The notes: generated by a model not told the origin, from the sequence alone. A DNA stretch of 64,000 nt from Bacteroides congonensis (GCF_900130125.1 NZ_FQXY01000007.1:372001-436000), one strand, 5' to 3'; shown: positions 35,137 through 42,136, counted from the first letter of the stretch. A program made the numbers and translations.

Positions 35137-36024
35137 ATGTTGAACTTAAGAGTTTCATCCAAGAAGCAGGCTAAAATTAAGCTTGCTTTACAAGGCTGCG
35201 CAGGTTCAGGTAAGACCTATTCTGCATTACTTTTAGCTTATGGTTTATGTAATGACTGGACTAAGATAGCCATCATTGATAGTGAACATGGAAGTGCTGA
35301 CCTTTATGCTCATTTAGGTGCTTATAATGTATTAAGTCTAAGTGATAATTTTACACCTGAAACTTATATACAAGCTATTGAAATATGTGAAGGTGCAGGC
35401 ATGGAAGTTATCATAATTGATAGCATCTCACAGTGTTGGGATAACTTGCTTGAATACCATGCAGGTCTACAAGGTAACAGCTTCACTAATTGGCAGAAGG
35501 TGACACCCAGAATCAATGCTTTCATGCAGAAAATATTGCAGTCTGGAAGCCATATTATATGCACTATGAGATGTAAACAAGACTATGTTTTAAGTGAGAA
35601 GAATGGCAAGATGATACCGGAGAAAGTAGGACTTAAAGCAGTCATGAGAGATGGTATTGATTATGAGTTTACCATAGTCTTTGACATCAACATGAAGCAC
35701 CAGACTATTGCATCTAAAGACAGGACAAACCTGTTTATAGGTAAGCCAGACTTTACCATTACACCTGCTACAGGTCAGATAATACTTGATTGGTGTAATG
35801 ATGGTGTCAATCTGGAGATGATAAGGAGCAAGATTAACAGCAGCAAGACCATTGAAGAACTGACTGCCATCTATCATCAATTTCCTGAATGGTATCAGCA
35901 GTTAACATCAGAATTCATGCAGAAGAAAGCAGCACTTCAGGTACAAAAGAATCAACAAACTATTAACTATACCCCTAATTACGTTAGATATGGAAATAAT
36001 GCAGTTGCAGCCAGTCAGAGCTAA
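35137..36024 (+). CDS. Sak4-like RecA-fold ATPase
   Basis: The 295-aa protein has Walker A GCAGSGKTYSA (residues 20-30), Walker B VIIIDSIS (about 90-97), a sensor-like ICTMRCKQDY and the DYEFTIVFDINMKHQTIASKDRTNLF stretch typical of phage Sak4/AAA ATPases (shown in parts). Such proteins assist single-strand annealing or strand exchange during phage and element DNA replication. It overlaps the DUF3871 gene by 35 nt and both are followed by RadC, giving a recombination operon. An annealing partner is not obvious; DUF3871 is a candidate. Confidence 0.8.
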   Translation: MLNLRVSSKKQAKIKLALQGCAGSGKTYSALLLAYGLCNDWTKIAIIDSEHGSADLYAHLGAYNVLSLSDNFTPETYIQAIEICEGAGMEVIIIDSISQCWDNLLEYHAGLQGNSFTNWQKVTPRINAFMQKILQSGSHIICTMRCKQDYVLSEKNGKMIPEKVGLKAVMRDGIDYEFTIVFDINMKHQTIASKDRTNLFIGKPDFTITPATGQIILDWCNDGVNLEMIRSKINSSKTIEELTAIYHQFPEWYQQLTSEFMQKKAALQVQKNQQTINYTPNYVRYGNNAVAASQS

Positions 36025-37075
36025 TCTGATATACCCTAATAGAAATAAGGTAGATAATCCTTATATTCAAACAGTTGAGCCAATAGAAATCATCAATACA
36101 GGCATTATATCAACAAATCCTGTAGAAGCTGAACCAATAAGCACCAGAGAAGGCAATAAGTTACCTTTTATTGAAGCTAATACAAAGGAAGTAACCATGC
36201 AGTACCTCAAGGAAGAATGTATCACACCTGTGTTCTCTAAAGATAATGAGGTTACTATATCACATTCCAGTTTCATTGAAACAGTATGGGAAGCAGCCAA
36301 TAAGGTGTTCTCCAATGAGAGAATAGAAGAACCTGCCATCAGGGTAAGCCATGTTATCAAAGGCAGAATACCGGAAGCTATTCATAAACCTGTGAATCAA
36401 TTACTGGAATCTGATAAAACCATTTACTTTGAGAGAATGATGTTCTGTTTTGAGATACCTACCATATATGAGGATATTGCAGGTAACAGACTGAATTTAA
36501 CCATAGGTGGAGTTAGGGCTTATAACCATGAGAACCTCTACAGTAAGAAAGGTGCAGAGAAGTTCAAGGTATTCATAGGTTTCAAGAACTTAGTCTGCTG
36601 TAACATGTGTGTATCAACAGATGGTTACAGGTCAGAATTAAAGGTTATGAGTACAACTGAACTATTCAATGTAGTGATGAGGCTGTTCCAAGAGTACAAT
36701 ATAGCCCAGCACTTGTATTACATGTCAGCTTATAAGGATACTTATATGAGAGAGTCCCAATTTGCCCAGTTCTTAGGCAGATGCAGATTATATCAGTTCT
36801 TGCCTGTAGACCAGAAGAAGAAGTTACCACAGATGCTGATGACTGATACCCAGATAGGATTAGTAGCCAAAGCATATTACAATGATGATAACTTTAGCAC
36901 CCTTCTGGACAGCAGGGAAATCAGCATGTGGAATGTGTACAACTTACTAACTGGAGCTAATAAAAGTAGTTACATTGATAACTTCTTGGACAGGTCACTT
37001 AATGCCACCCAATTGGCTGAAGGACTTAATAAGGCTTTATATGGTGAAAATGAATATAGTTGGTTCATTAATTAG
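35990..37075 (+). CDS. DUF3871-family protein
   Basis: This 361-aa protein starts MEIMQLQPVRANLIYP. The N-terminal 130 residues are variable and probably flexible. The conserved part from about 140 includes FCFEIPTIYEDIAGNRLNLTIGGVRAYNHENLY, KFKVFIGFKNLVCCNMCVST and FAQFLGRCRLYQFLP, which I associate with DUF3871, a Bacteroidetes mobile-element family of unknown function. It is always found near element ATPases and RadC-like genes in my recollection. It overlaps its upstream neighbour, and RadC begins at its stop codon, so the three are coupled. Confidence 0.75.
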   Translation: MEIMQLQPVRANLIYPNRNKVDNPYIQTVEPIEIINTGIISTNPVEAEPISTREGNKLPFIEANTKEVTMQYLKEECITPVFSKDNEVTISHSSFIETVWEAANKVFSNERIEEPAIRVSHVIKGRIPEAIHKPVNQLLESDKTIYFERMMFCFEIPTIYEDIAGNRLNLTIGGVRAYNHENLYSKKGAEKFKVFIGFKNLVCCNMCVSTDGYRSELKVMSTTELFNVVMRLFQEYNIAQHLYYMSAYKDTYMRESQFAQFLGRCRLYQFLPVDQKKKLPQMLMTDTQIGLVAKAYYNDDNFSTLLDSREISMWNVYNLLTGANKSSYIDNFLDRSLNATQLAEGLNKALYGENEYSWFIN

Positions 37076-37539
37076 TGCATCTTATGGATAATATAATGAA
37101 TGTATCAGAGGTTCAATTGAGCTATAAAAGCAATGTCAAATCATCAACTAGATACAAGATAAATAGCTCACAGGATGCCTATGAACTATTGATAAAGTGC
37201 TTCCCTGATGATACAATAGGTTACAGGGAAAGCTTTAAAGTGGTACTACTTAATCAGTCTAACAGAGTACTGGGTATAGTACCTATTTCAGAAGGTGGAA
37301 TCTCTGCTACTTATGTAGATGTAAGGCTGATATTACAAGCTGCCTTGCTGGCTAATGCAACACAGATAATATTGGCACATAATCACCCTTCTGGAAGCAT
37401 GAAACCCAGTACTCTGGATGATGCTTTGACTGAAAAAGTAAGGAAGGTGGCTGAACTCATGGAAATTCATGTAGCAGACCATATAATCCTAAATCCAGAG
37501 AAGGAGTACTATTCCTATAATGATGAAGGTAGATTATAA
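37075..37539 (+). CDS. RadC-like JAMM-domain protein
   Basis: Either GTG 37075, overlapping the DUF3871 stop, or ATG 37084 is the start (154 or 151 aa). The JAMM metalloprotease motif is complete: HNHPSG then Asp after ten residues (H-x-H-x10-D, ending STLDD), with a preceding Glu in GYRESFKVVLLNQ. Only the C-terminal JAB part of RadC is present, the form common on mobile elements, where it is often annotated as DNA repair or anti-restriction. Its true role is not established. It is the last gene of the recombination operon. Confidence 0.88.
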   Translation: MHLMDNIMNVSEVQLSYKSNVKSSTRYKINSSQDAYELLIKCFPDDTIGYRESFKVVLLNQSNRVLGIVPISEGGISATYVDVRLILQAALLANATQIILAHNHPSGSMKPSTLDDALTEKVRKVAELMEIHVADHIILNPEKEYYSYNDEGRL

Positions 37540-37863
37540 ATACTTAACCTTCTAAGGTCTACATTACCCTACCTTCTATTAAATCCATCCCCCTCTGCTA
37601 TTATTATACCATTATGATGGGAAATTTTGAAAATCTCACTCTCTTACATGTTATATATACAAAGTAAGTGATGCAGAATAGCAAATCAGAGGATGGTTTA
37701 ATAGAGGTTGACTGCCTCTTTTAATACAAGTTGATGATGTTTGATTATAGGATAGAGAGAAGTGCTGCTATAATTACTTAACCACTTGAGGTTCGGTGAA
37801 GTATGTAAACATGAATTATAGCAATAGTTAGTAAGTTAGACTAAATTAAATGTTGATTGAATT

Positions 37864-37926
37864 ATGTGTGAGATTATCTTAATTCTGGTAGGGTTTGTCC
37901 TCACTAGTATGATACTTAAGGATTAA
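37864..37926 (+). CDS. Tiny hydrophobic ORF, 20 aa
   Basis: The peptide MCEIILILVGFVLTSMILKD would be a single membrane helix with a short charged tail, similar in outline to type I toxin peptides. No Shine-Dalgarno or clear promoter is seen. It could be chance in AT-rich DNA. Confidence 0.25.
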   Translation: MCEIILILVGFVLTSMILKD

Positions 37927-38011
37927 GAGGTTATATGCCTCTTACTATGTGATTTTATTGTTGTTGATAGCCCTAGTTCTGTAATGGACTGGGGCTTTAA
38001 CTAGTGTATAT

Positions 38012-38095
38012 ATGACAGCATTAGATATGATATTACAGTGGTTCATATTAATAGCTACTGGTGCTCTATTTATCAATTGGGCATACAGAAAATGA
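38012..38095 (+). CDS. Tiny hydrophobic ORF, 27 aa
   Basis: The ORF begins MTALDMILQWFILIATGALF and ends INWAYRK: one membrane helix with a basic C-terminus. This is the second such ORF within 150 bp. Expression is unproven; no sequence family is recognised. Confidence 0.25.
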   Translation: MTALDMILQWFILIATGALFINWAYRK

Positions 38096-38209
38096 ATAAT
38101 TAAGCCTACCTTTGTGCAATAAGGATATAAGCCTACACCTATGGTACTGATATGGCTTTAAACCTATTAAATTATGACTGTCAAATGATGAAGTATTACT
38201 GGAAAGTTC

Positions 38210-38217
38210 TATCTTTG
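38210..38217 (+). promoter_or_regulatory. -7 element for the cargo block
   Basis: TATCTTTG followed by CAG. Transcription from here would give a leader of about 270 nt containing the long stem-loop before the ORF at 38483. Confidence 0.65.
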
Positions 38218-38294
38218 CAGCAGTATTAATTAAATGACAACTAATGAAATAGAAGTTTAACAAGACATATTAGAAAAGAAGTGTTTGCTTCTTG

Positions 38295-38439
38295 CTTGAT
38301 GTTATCAGAGAAATCGCCAATTTCAATCAGATATAACCATCAAAAGCAGGTTAGTGAATGCTCATACCTATATAGGTGTGGGCTTTCCTTGTTTGCATGG
38401 TTATAGGTGTTTGGCGATACCTTCTGATAAGCAATCAAG
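38295..38439 (+). ncRNA. Long nested stem-loop leader, riboregulator or recombination-site candidate
   Basis: Ordered complementary blocks form one long interrupted stem. CTTGAT (38295) pairs with ATCAAG (38434), TTATCAGA (38302) with TCTGATAA (38423), ATCGCCAA (38313) with TTGGCGAT (38411), and ATAACCAT (38333) with ATGGTTAT (38397). Inside is the palindrome ACCTATATAGGT (38366). Downstream GCTCACACCT (38444-38453) can pair instead with AGGTGTGGGC (38374-38383), and CTTTTT follows, suggesting a terminator/antiterminator alternative. An open frame also crosses it (from 38354), so a translated leader is possible. Confidence 0.65.
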
Positions 38440-38482
38440 GTTAGGCTCACACCTTCTTTTTGTAGTATGGCTACAAAAGGAA

Positions 38483-39376
38483 ATGATTATGGAATTACTT
38501 GAAGTGAAGAATGAATTATTAAACGATGGAACGAAATATACTGGTCCTCTTTTAATAGAGAACAAGTATAAACTACCTCATGGATATGGAAAGAAAGAAT
38601 ATCCTAGTTATTATGTCATAGGAAAGTTTGATAGGGGTACTTTAAATGGTCCTGCTTACATTAATCATCATCATTATATGATGACAAGTCAGATGAAGAA
38701 CAATAGGGGGAATGGATGGGGAATGATGATAAATGGCGGAGTCTTAACATTTGGAGTATATAAAAGTAGCCAGTTGGTGCTTAATCTCACCAATTTTGTA
38801 GAATGGTATTTTGATAAGATATTAGAATCCAATTATCGAGATACTATGTTTCATTATTATCCAAAAACAGGTGAAATATTAATTGGGATTCCAAGTAGAA
38901 AATATGACGATACTATTTCTAGCAACTTCATGGGATTCCATTTTATGGATGATGGAAGTGTCTATGTTGGTACTACTGCTAACCTTAAAAAGACAGGTTC
39001 TTTAATAAAATTCAACAATAATGGATATATTGAGATTGGCAAATGGGTTGACGGAAATTTAATTGAAAAATTGTCTATTTCTGATATATTGGATTTATAC
39101 TGGGGAATGGATGAAGATGATGCCTCCTTATTTGCAAGTCTCCTTCCTCCTAATATGAAACGTAGAAAGTATAGTAAAATAAGTATTGATTGCAATATAA
39201 ACTATTTTCAGGCACAAGAGAATTTAGCTGATTCTGCATATCATTCAATTCTTAATAAGAAGAATACTCATAATGACTACAATGGCAGCTATGTTCAAGA
39301 TGTTATGGGATATGATGACGCTACCATAAGTGACGCTTTTGAAGGAGACCCAGATGCTTACTGGAACATAGATTGA
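38483..39376 (+). CDS. MORN-repeat-like cargo protein
   Basis: ATG 38483 (or 38489) gives about 297 aa. MORN-like strands occur near the N-terminus (LPHGYGKKEYPSYYVIGKF, DRGTLNGPAYI) and centre (GSVYVGTTANLKKTGSLIKF, GYIEIGKWVDGNL). The C-terminal 90 residues are acidic and Asn/Asp-rich with no recognised domain. No signal peptide. It heads a three-gene cargo block whose CG content is clearly higher than the element backbone, so it was probably acquired separately. Function unknown; MORN repeats usually mediate binding to lipids or proteins. Confidence 0.6.
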   Translation: MIMELLEVKNELLNDGTKYTGPLLIENKYKLPHGYGKKEYPSYYVIGKFDRGTLNGPAYINHHHYMMTSQMKNNRGNGWGMMINGGVLTFGVYKSSQLVLNLTNFVEWYFDKILESNYRDTMFHYYPKTGEILIGIPSRKYDDTISSNFMGFHFMDDGSVYVGTTANLKKTGSLIKFNNNGYIEIGKWVDGNLIEKLSISDILDLYWGMDEDDASLFASLLPPNMKRRKYSKISIDCNINYFQAQENLADSAYHSILNKKNTHNDYNGSYVQDVMGYDDATISDAFEGDPDAYWNID

Positions 39377-39399
39377 TTACTAACTTTAATATATATAAT

Positions 39400-39831
39400 A
39401 TGGAATTTCCTTTATACTGGGGACTGCAAAAGACAGGTTTACCCCTTATTGTTGTTACTTGTACTGCTGATACAGGAACAACCAGAGAATTGTGCTTGTT
39501 AATTGATACAGGTTCTACCAACAACATATTGTTCAGCTTTGTATATGAGCATTTTCAGAAGAACTTCAAATCATTAGATAAGCAAGGTTCTATTATGGGG
39601 TTTGAAGGTCAGCAACATGAGACACCACAGATAGAAGCCACATTTGACTTTGAGGGGAAGAATTATACTTCAATTTTCTCTGTATTAGATGTATCTGATG
39701 GTATGAAACATGTACAAGAAGAATCTGGAGTACAGATACATGGGGTTTTAGGAATCCATTTTTTAGTGGATAACGAGTGGATTATTGACTTCAAACAACT
39801 TAACATTGCGGATGGTTATGAAAAAGTATAA
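39400..39831 (+). CDS. Retropepsin-like aspartic protease
   Basis: ATG at 39400 (MEFPLYWGLQKTGLPLIVV) gives 143 aa; a TTG at 39373 is the only longer start. The active-site motif is LCLLIDTGSTNNILF (Asp36-Thr-Gly), followed by a flap-like region and the family's second signature, hydrophobic-Gly with Leu, in GVQIHGVLGIHFLVDNEWIIDF (shown as parts GVLGIHFL and WIIDF). Length fits a single-lobed protease working as a dimer, like retroviral protease and bacterial relatives. It lies 23 nt after the MORN-like gene and overlaps a lipoprotein gene, so the three probably act together. No substrate can be predicted. Confidence 0.75.
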   Translation: MEFPLYWGLQKTGLPLIVVTCTADTGTTRELCLLIDTGSTNNILFSFVYEHFQKNFKSLDKQGSIMGFEGQQHETPQIEATFDFEGKNYTSIFSVLDVSDGMKHVQEESGVQIHGVLGIHFLVDNEWIIDFKQLNIADGYEKV

Positions 39832-40345
39832 CATTATTTATCTTATAACATTAATCCTAACTCTCAACATAGGATGTACAGGAAAACAAAGAGCGGAGCA
39901 ATCTAATAGTATTACAGTTGAGAATGGTACTGTTATTGAAAATGTTCTTACTGAAAAATTAGGTACAATAGTCAATACAAAATGGTCTACTTATAAATAT
40001 AGGTCTCATTTTAAAGATATGGGTGCACAGGATAATAATATAGAAATGTACTCAAAGCTTATCAAAGATGAGTCAGGTAGCTATAATAATTTAGCTATTG
40101 ATATATATGTTAAGAATGACTCTATTGTATGGCAAGGCTGTAGCATGCCTTTTGATTATGAAGAATTTATTAAATATGATAGTTTACTATTGGACTGTAT
40201 TCCTAATAATGTAATTGGGGATTTCACTCCAGAAGATAAGTTTTGGAGTAGACAATACTTCTTTGATGAGTTTTATGTGCAAGTAGGTAGGATGAATACT
40301 AATTATTATGTGCATTATTATTCAAGGGCATTTAGAAAGTATTGA
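39818..40345 (+). CDS. Small lipoprotein of unknown function
   Basis: ATG at 39818 (MKKYNIIYLITLILTLNIGC) gives 175 aa and overlaps the protease stop by 14 nt. The signal peptide ends in a lipobox (LNIGC, Cys20), so the mature protein is membrane-anchored on the periplasmic or outer face. The rest is Tyr/Asn/Asp-rich beta-strand-like sequence with no family I recognise. Its place after a cytoplasmic-looking protease and MORN protein suggests a multi-component cargo with one exported member. Confidence 0.6.
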   Translation: MKKYNIIYLITLILTLNIGCTGKQRAEQSNSITVENGTVIENVLTEKLGTIVNTKWSTYKYRSHFKDMGAQDNNIEMYSKLIKDESGSYNNLAIDIYVKNDSIVWQGCSMPFDYEEFIKYDSLLLDCIPNNVIGDFTPEDKFWSRQYFFDEFYVQVGRMNTNYYVHYYSRAFRKY

Positions 40346-40497
40346 TTCTTAAATTTAACACTAGTCCATTAGCTCAATACGGCACTATACCAAATCCAAA
40401 GCCTAACAAATGGTCTGGTATCCTGATGATAGCAGGTACAGCCTTACTAATCATCATCATGGTGGTACTGACAATCATTGCCAGTTCTCATATGTAG
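40342..40497 (+). CDS. Possible 51-aa membrane peptide with TTG start
   Basis: The frame reads LAQYGTIPNPKPNKWSGIL, then a hydrophobic helix MIAGTALLIIIMVVLTIIAS, and stops at TAG 40495. The only start-like codon is TTG 40342, overlapping the lipoprotein end. The clear separation into a polar Pro/Asn N-part and one membrane helix suggests a real or recently decayed small protein. Confidence 0.35.
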   Translation: MILKFNTSPLAQYGTIPNPKPNKWSGILMIAGTALLIIIMVVLTIIASSHM

Positions 40498-40752
40498 AAA
40501 GAAAAAGGCAAATGAAGTATTTCAAGTAAGTTACTTTGAATACTTGCAACCCTGACCTTATTAAAGCTCTGATAGGGTATTTACACTCATGCCTACTTAT
40601 ACCAAATGGACATCTATTGAATGACACTTTAAACTAATTAAGTTATGAAACAGAAGGAAGAAACTTAGCACAGTCCAAGTGCTATTGGTAGCATGATATT
40701 AGCATAATAGTAATGTAAGAAGAGTTCAACTACAACATAAAGTTAGAGATTG

Positions 40753-40783
40753 TTTGGAGAACCAAACATATTCACTATATTTG
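40753..40783 (+). promoter_or_regulatory. Strong promoter with no ORF behind it
   Basis: TTTG (40753-40756), a 19-nt spacer and TATATTTG (40776-40783) match the Bacteroides consensus. Only a five-codon ORF (MKKAP) follows before multiple stops, implying a non-coding transcript toward attR. Confidence 0.65.
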
Positions 40784-40789
40784 CATTAA

Positions 40790-40990
40790 TAATTAAAATC
40801 AAAAGTAATGAAGAAAGCACCTTAGAGTTTAACAGTGATTAGCAGGTAAACCTGTTATACTGACACCATATAAAATGGTGGAGAAGCTAGCCAAATTAGT
40901 AGCAATACTATCATGTTGACTAATAGTTGACTAATGAGCTAGCAAGGAGATATTTAACTTGCTGACAGTTGAGACCACTATAAGGCTACT
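40790..40990 (+). ncRNA. Candidate small RNA at the element's right end
   Basis: Downstream of the promoter are a CAGGTAAACCTG palindrome, CACCAT/ATGGTG hairpin arms around ATAAA, and a larger imperfect stem between AGCTAGCCAAATTAGT (40886-40901) and ACTAATGAGCTAGC (40930-40943). There is no protein-coding frame. It could be an RNA or simply the protein-binding arm region of the attachment site. Confidence 0.4.
40915..40935 (+). repeat. Tandem GTTGACTAAT, arm-type site candidate
   Basis: Two exact copies of GTTGACTAAT (40915-40924, 40926-40935) lie about 60 bp inside attR. A near copy occurs at 30079 near attL. Confidence 0.55.
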
Positions 40991-40996
40991 CGTTAA

Positions 40997-41042
40997 AGAT
41001 TGTGGTTCTGAATGTCGCCGGTTCGAGTCCGGTCTTCCACCC
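40997..41042 (+). repeat. attR, 46-bp direct repeat of the tRNA-His 3' end
   Basis: Identical to 29926-29971. It is a tRNA fragment lacking the D arm and 5' acceptor strand, so not a functional tRNA. Confidence 0.95.
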
Positions 41043-41064
41043 AACAAAAAAAGAAAAATTATGC

Positions 41065-41096
41065 AAGCTTCGAGTAGTAATATTCGAGGCTTTTTT
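41065..41096 (+). terminator. Original tRNA-His terminator, now separated by the element
   Basis: AAGCTTCGA (41065-41073) pairs with TCGAGGCTT (41084-41092) with one G-U, followed by a T-run. It lies just beyond attR, where the chromosomal tRNA-His transcript would have ended before integration. Confidence 0.8.
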
Positions 41097-41118
41097 CTTA
41101 TAAAAAGCTTCGAATATC

Positions 41119-41574
41119 ATGACGATATACCACGGTACATATTGCGAAATCATTTTCCCGAAAATAATTGAAGGGAAATATACCAAAGATTTTGGTACAG
41201 GATTCTATTGTACTGTCTTAAAAGCACAAGCGGAAAGATGGGCGAAACGCTACGATACTCCTATTGTGTGTACCTATCAATACAAGCCGGATTTATCTCT
41301 CCGAATCCTCGAATTTAAAGAAATGACAGAAGAATGGCTGGATTTTATCGTATCTTGCCGCAAAGGAGAAAAGCATAATTATGATATTGTCATAGGCGCT
41401 ATGGCAGACGATCAAATATATAACTACATCGCTGATTTTATCAATGGGGTTATTACCCGAAAACAATTTTGGGCATTAGCCGAATTTAAACATCCTACCC
41501 ACCAAATAAACTTTTGCACCGACAAAGCTGTTGAATGTCTAACCTTTATAAAAAGTGAGGAGGTGACCAAATGA
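41119..41574 (+). CDS. DUF3990-family protein, ADP-ribosyltransferase-like toxin candidate
   Basis: The 151-aa protein starts MTIYHGTYCEIIFPKIIEGK. YHGT near the N-terminus, FGTGFYCT (residues 30-37) and the KAQAERWAKRY helix match the DUF3990 pattern, which resembles the HYE-type ADP-ribosyltransferase fold. The stop overlaps the next gene's start (ATGA), and a perfect Shine-Dalgarno lies inside its end, so the pair is a coupled two-gene unit. It probably forms a toxin-antitoxin pair; the activity has not been shown by anything in the sequence itself. Confidence 0.75.
   Translation: MTIYHGTYCEIIFPKIIEGKYTKDFGTGFYCTVLKAQAERWAKRYDTPIVCTYQYKPDLSLRILEFKEMTEEWLDFIVSCRKGEKHNYDIVIGAMADDQIYNYIADFINGVITRKQFWALAEFKHPTHQINFCTDKAVECLTFIKSEEVTK
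41558..41566 (+). promoter_or_regulatory. Canonical Shine-Dalgarno AGGAGGTGA
   Basis: A nine-base perfect anti-SD complement sits 4 nt upstream of ATG 41571. This is unusual in Bacteroides, which rarely use SD sequences, and suggests transfer from a Firmicute or conserved coupling. Confidence 0.8.
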
Positions 41575-42029
41575 TAAACGGAAGAGAAAAGACTGAATAT
41601 AACAATTTATTTTTTGTATGTAGCCTGATAGAATACATAGCACGAAAAACAAAAAATTACCGTCGTGTGATAGTTAATGCAATCGGACAAGACGGATTAC
41701 AGCACTTATATAATTTGGCTGACATTTATCACAGTGACAATATAGATAAAGTATCGGATGAGCTTATCGAGAAATATCATATTTCAGCTGGGTATTTTGA
41801 TAATATAGCTCAGGCACAATACGCTATTCCTACTCACTGGGATATTGGAAAAGTATATCAACGACTCATTATTGATGTTTGCCAACATGAGAATAAAACT
41901 CCTATTCATGCATTAATAGAAGTATATAATTCATGGATAGCTGATAAAATAGACAATTATAATAGTAGCATGTATTACGAAAATCCGAGTTACCTGTATG
42001 CTTCCTATCAGAAGGGAGAAGCATTATAA
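41571..42029 (+). CDS. Partner of DUF3990, antitoxin candidate (DUF3791-like)
   Basis: The 152-aa protein begins MINGREKTEYNNLFFVCSLI; the FFVCSLIEYIARKTKNYRR part recalls DUF3791, which typically sits beside DUF3990 genes. The remaining 100 residues (HLYNLADIYHSDNIDKVSDE, then a Tyr/Asn-rich tail) are compatible with a longer fused partner. It is soluble and slightly acidic, as expected of a neutralising protein. Translation is driven by an SD inside the toxin gene. Confidence 0.65.
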   Translation: MINGREKTEYNNLFFVCSLIEYIARKTKNYRRVIVNAIGQDGLQHLYNLADIYHSDNIDKVSDELIEKYHISAGYFDNIAQAQYAIPTHWDIGKVYQRLIIDVCQHENKTPIHALIEVYNSWIADKIDNYNSSMYYENPSYLYASYQKGEAL

Positions 42030-42096
42030 AATCAAAGATATACGAACCATAAACTAAATCTTTCGGACAAAAGAACACAAGAACAAATATATTCTT

Positions 42097-42104
42097 TATA
42101 TTTG
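42097..42104 (+). promoter_or_regulatory. -7 element of the PspC-like gene
   Basis: TATATTTG, 32 nt before ATG 42137. Confidence 0.55.
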
Positions 42105-42136
42105 TGCAACATTCGTACTCAAAATTATACTATAAT

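Larger units (their letters stand above)
37540..38294. other. Gene-poor stretch of the element
   Basis: This 755-bp stretch has no convincing long ORF. It includes a second copy of ATCCCCCTCTGC (37587-37598; the first is 34739-34750, upstream of the small gene at 34772), two tiny hydrophobic ORFs (37864-37926 and 38012-38095) and a promoter at 38210. It is CpG-poor like the backbone. Confidence 0.5.
40346..40996. other. Right-end non-coding region of the element
   Basis: Apart from the small hydrophobic frame at 40342-40497, no gene is visible. From 40753 a promoter and repeated hairpin-forming sequences lead to attR (40997). Confidence 0.5.
29926..41042. mobile_element. 11.1-kb CpG-depleted integrative element in tRNA-His
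   Basis: Identical 46-bp sequences at 29926-29971 and 40997-41042 bound the element; the left copy completes tRNA-His. Content, left to right: replacement terminator, integrase, SF2 helicase, winged-helix-like protein, small protein, Sak4-like ATPase, DUF3871 protein, RadC-like protein, a leader with a large stem-loop, three cargo genes and an RNA-like right end. No relaxase, coupling protein, capsid or terminase is recognisable. The backbone uses AGA/AGG for nearly every Arg and has almost no CG dinucleotides, unlike both flanks. Confidence 0.92.

Noticed and set aside
38354-38482. N-terminal extension MNAHTYIGVGFPCLHG of the MORN-like protein
   Set aside because: It is encoded by the nested stem-loop; the ATG at 38483 after the structure is a better start, though a translated leader is not excluded.
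40997-41042. Second tRNA-His gene
   Set aside because: Only the 3' part from the anticodon loop is present; it is the attachment-site duplicate.
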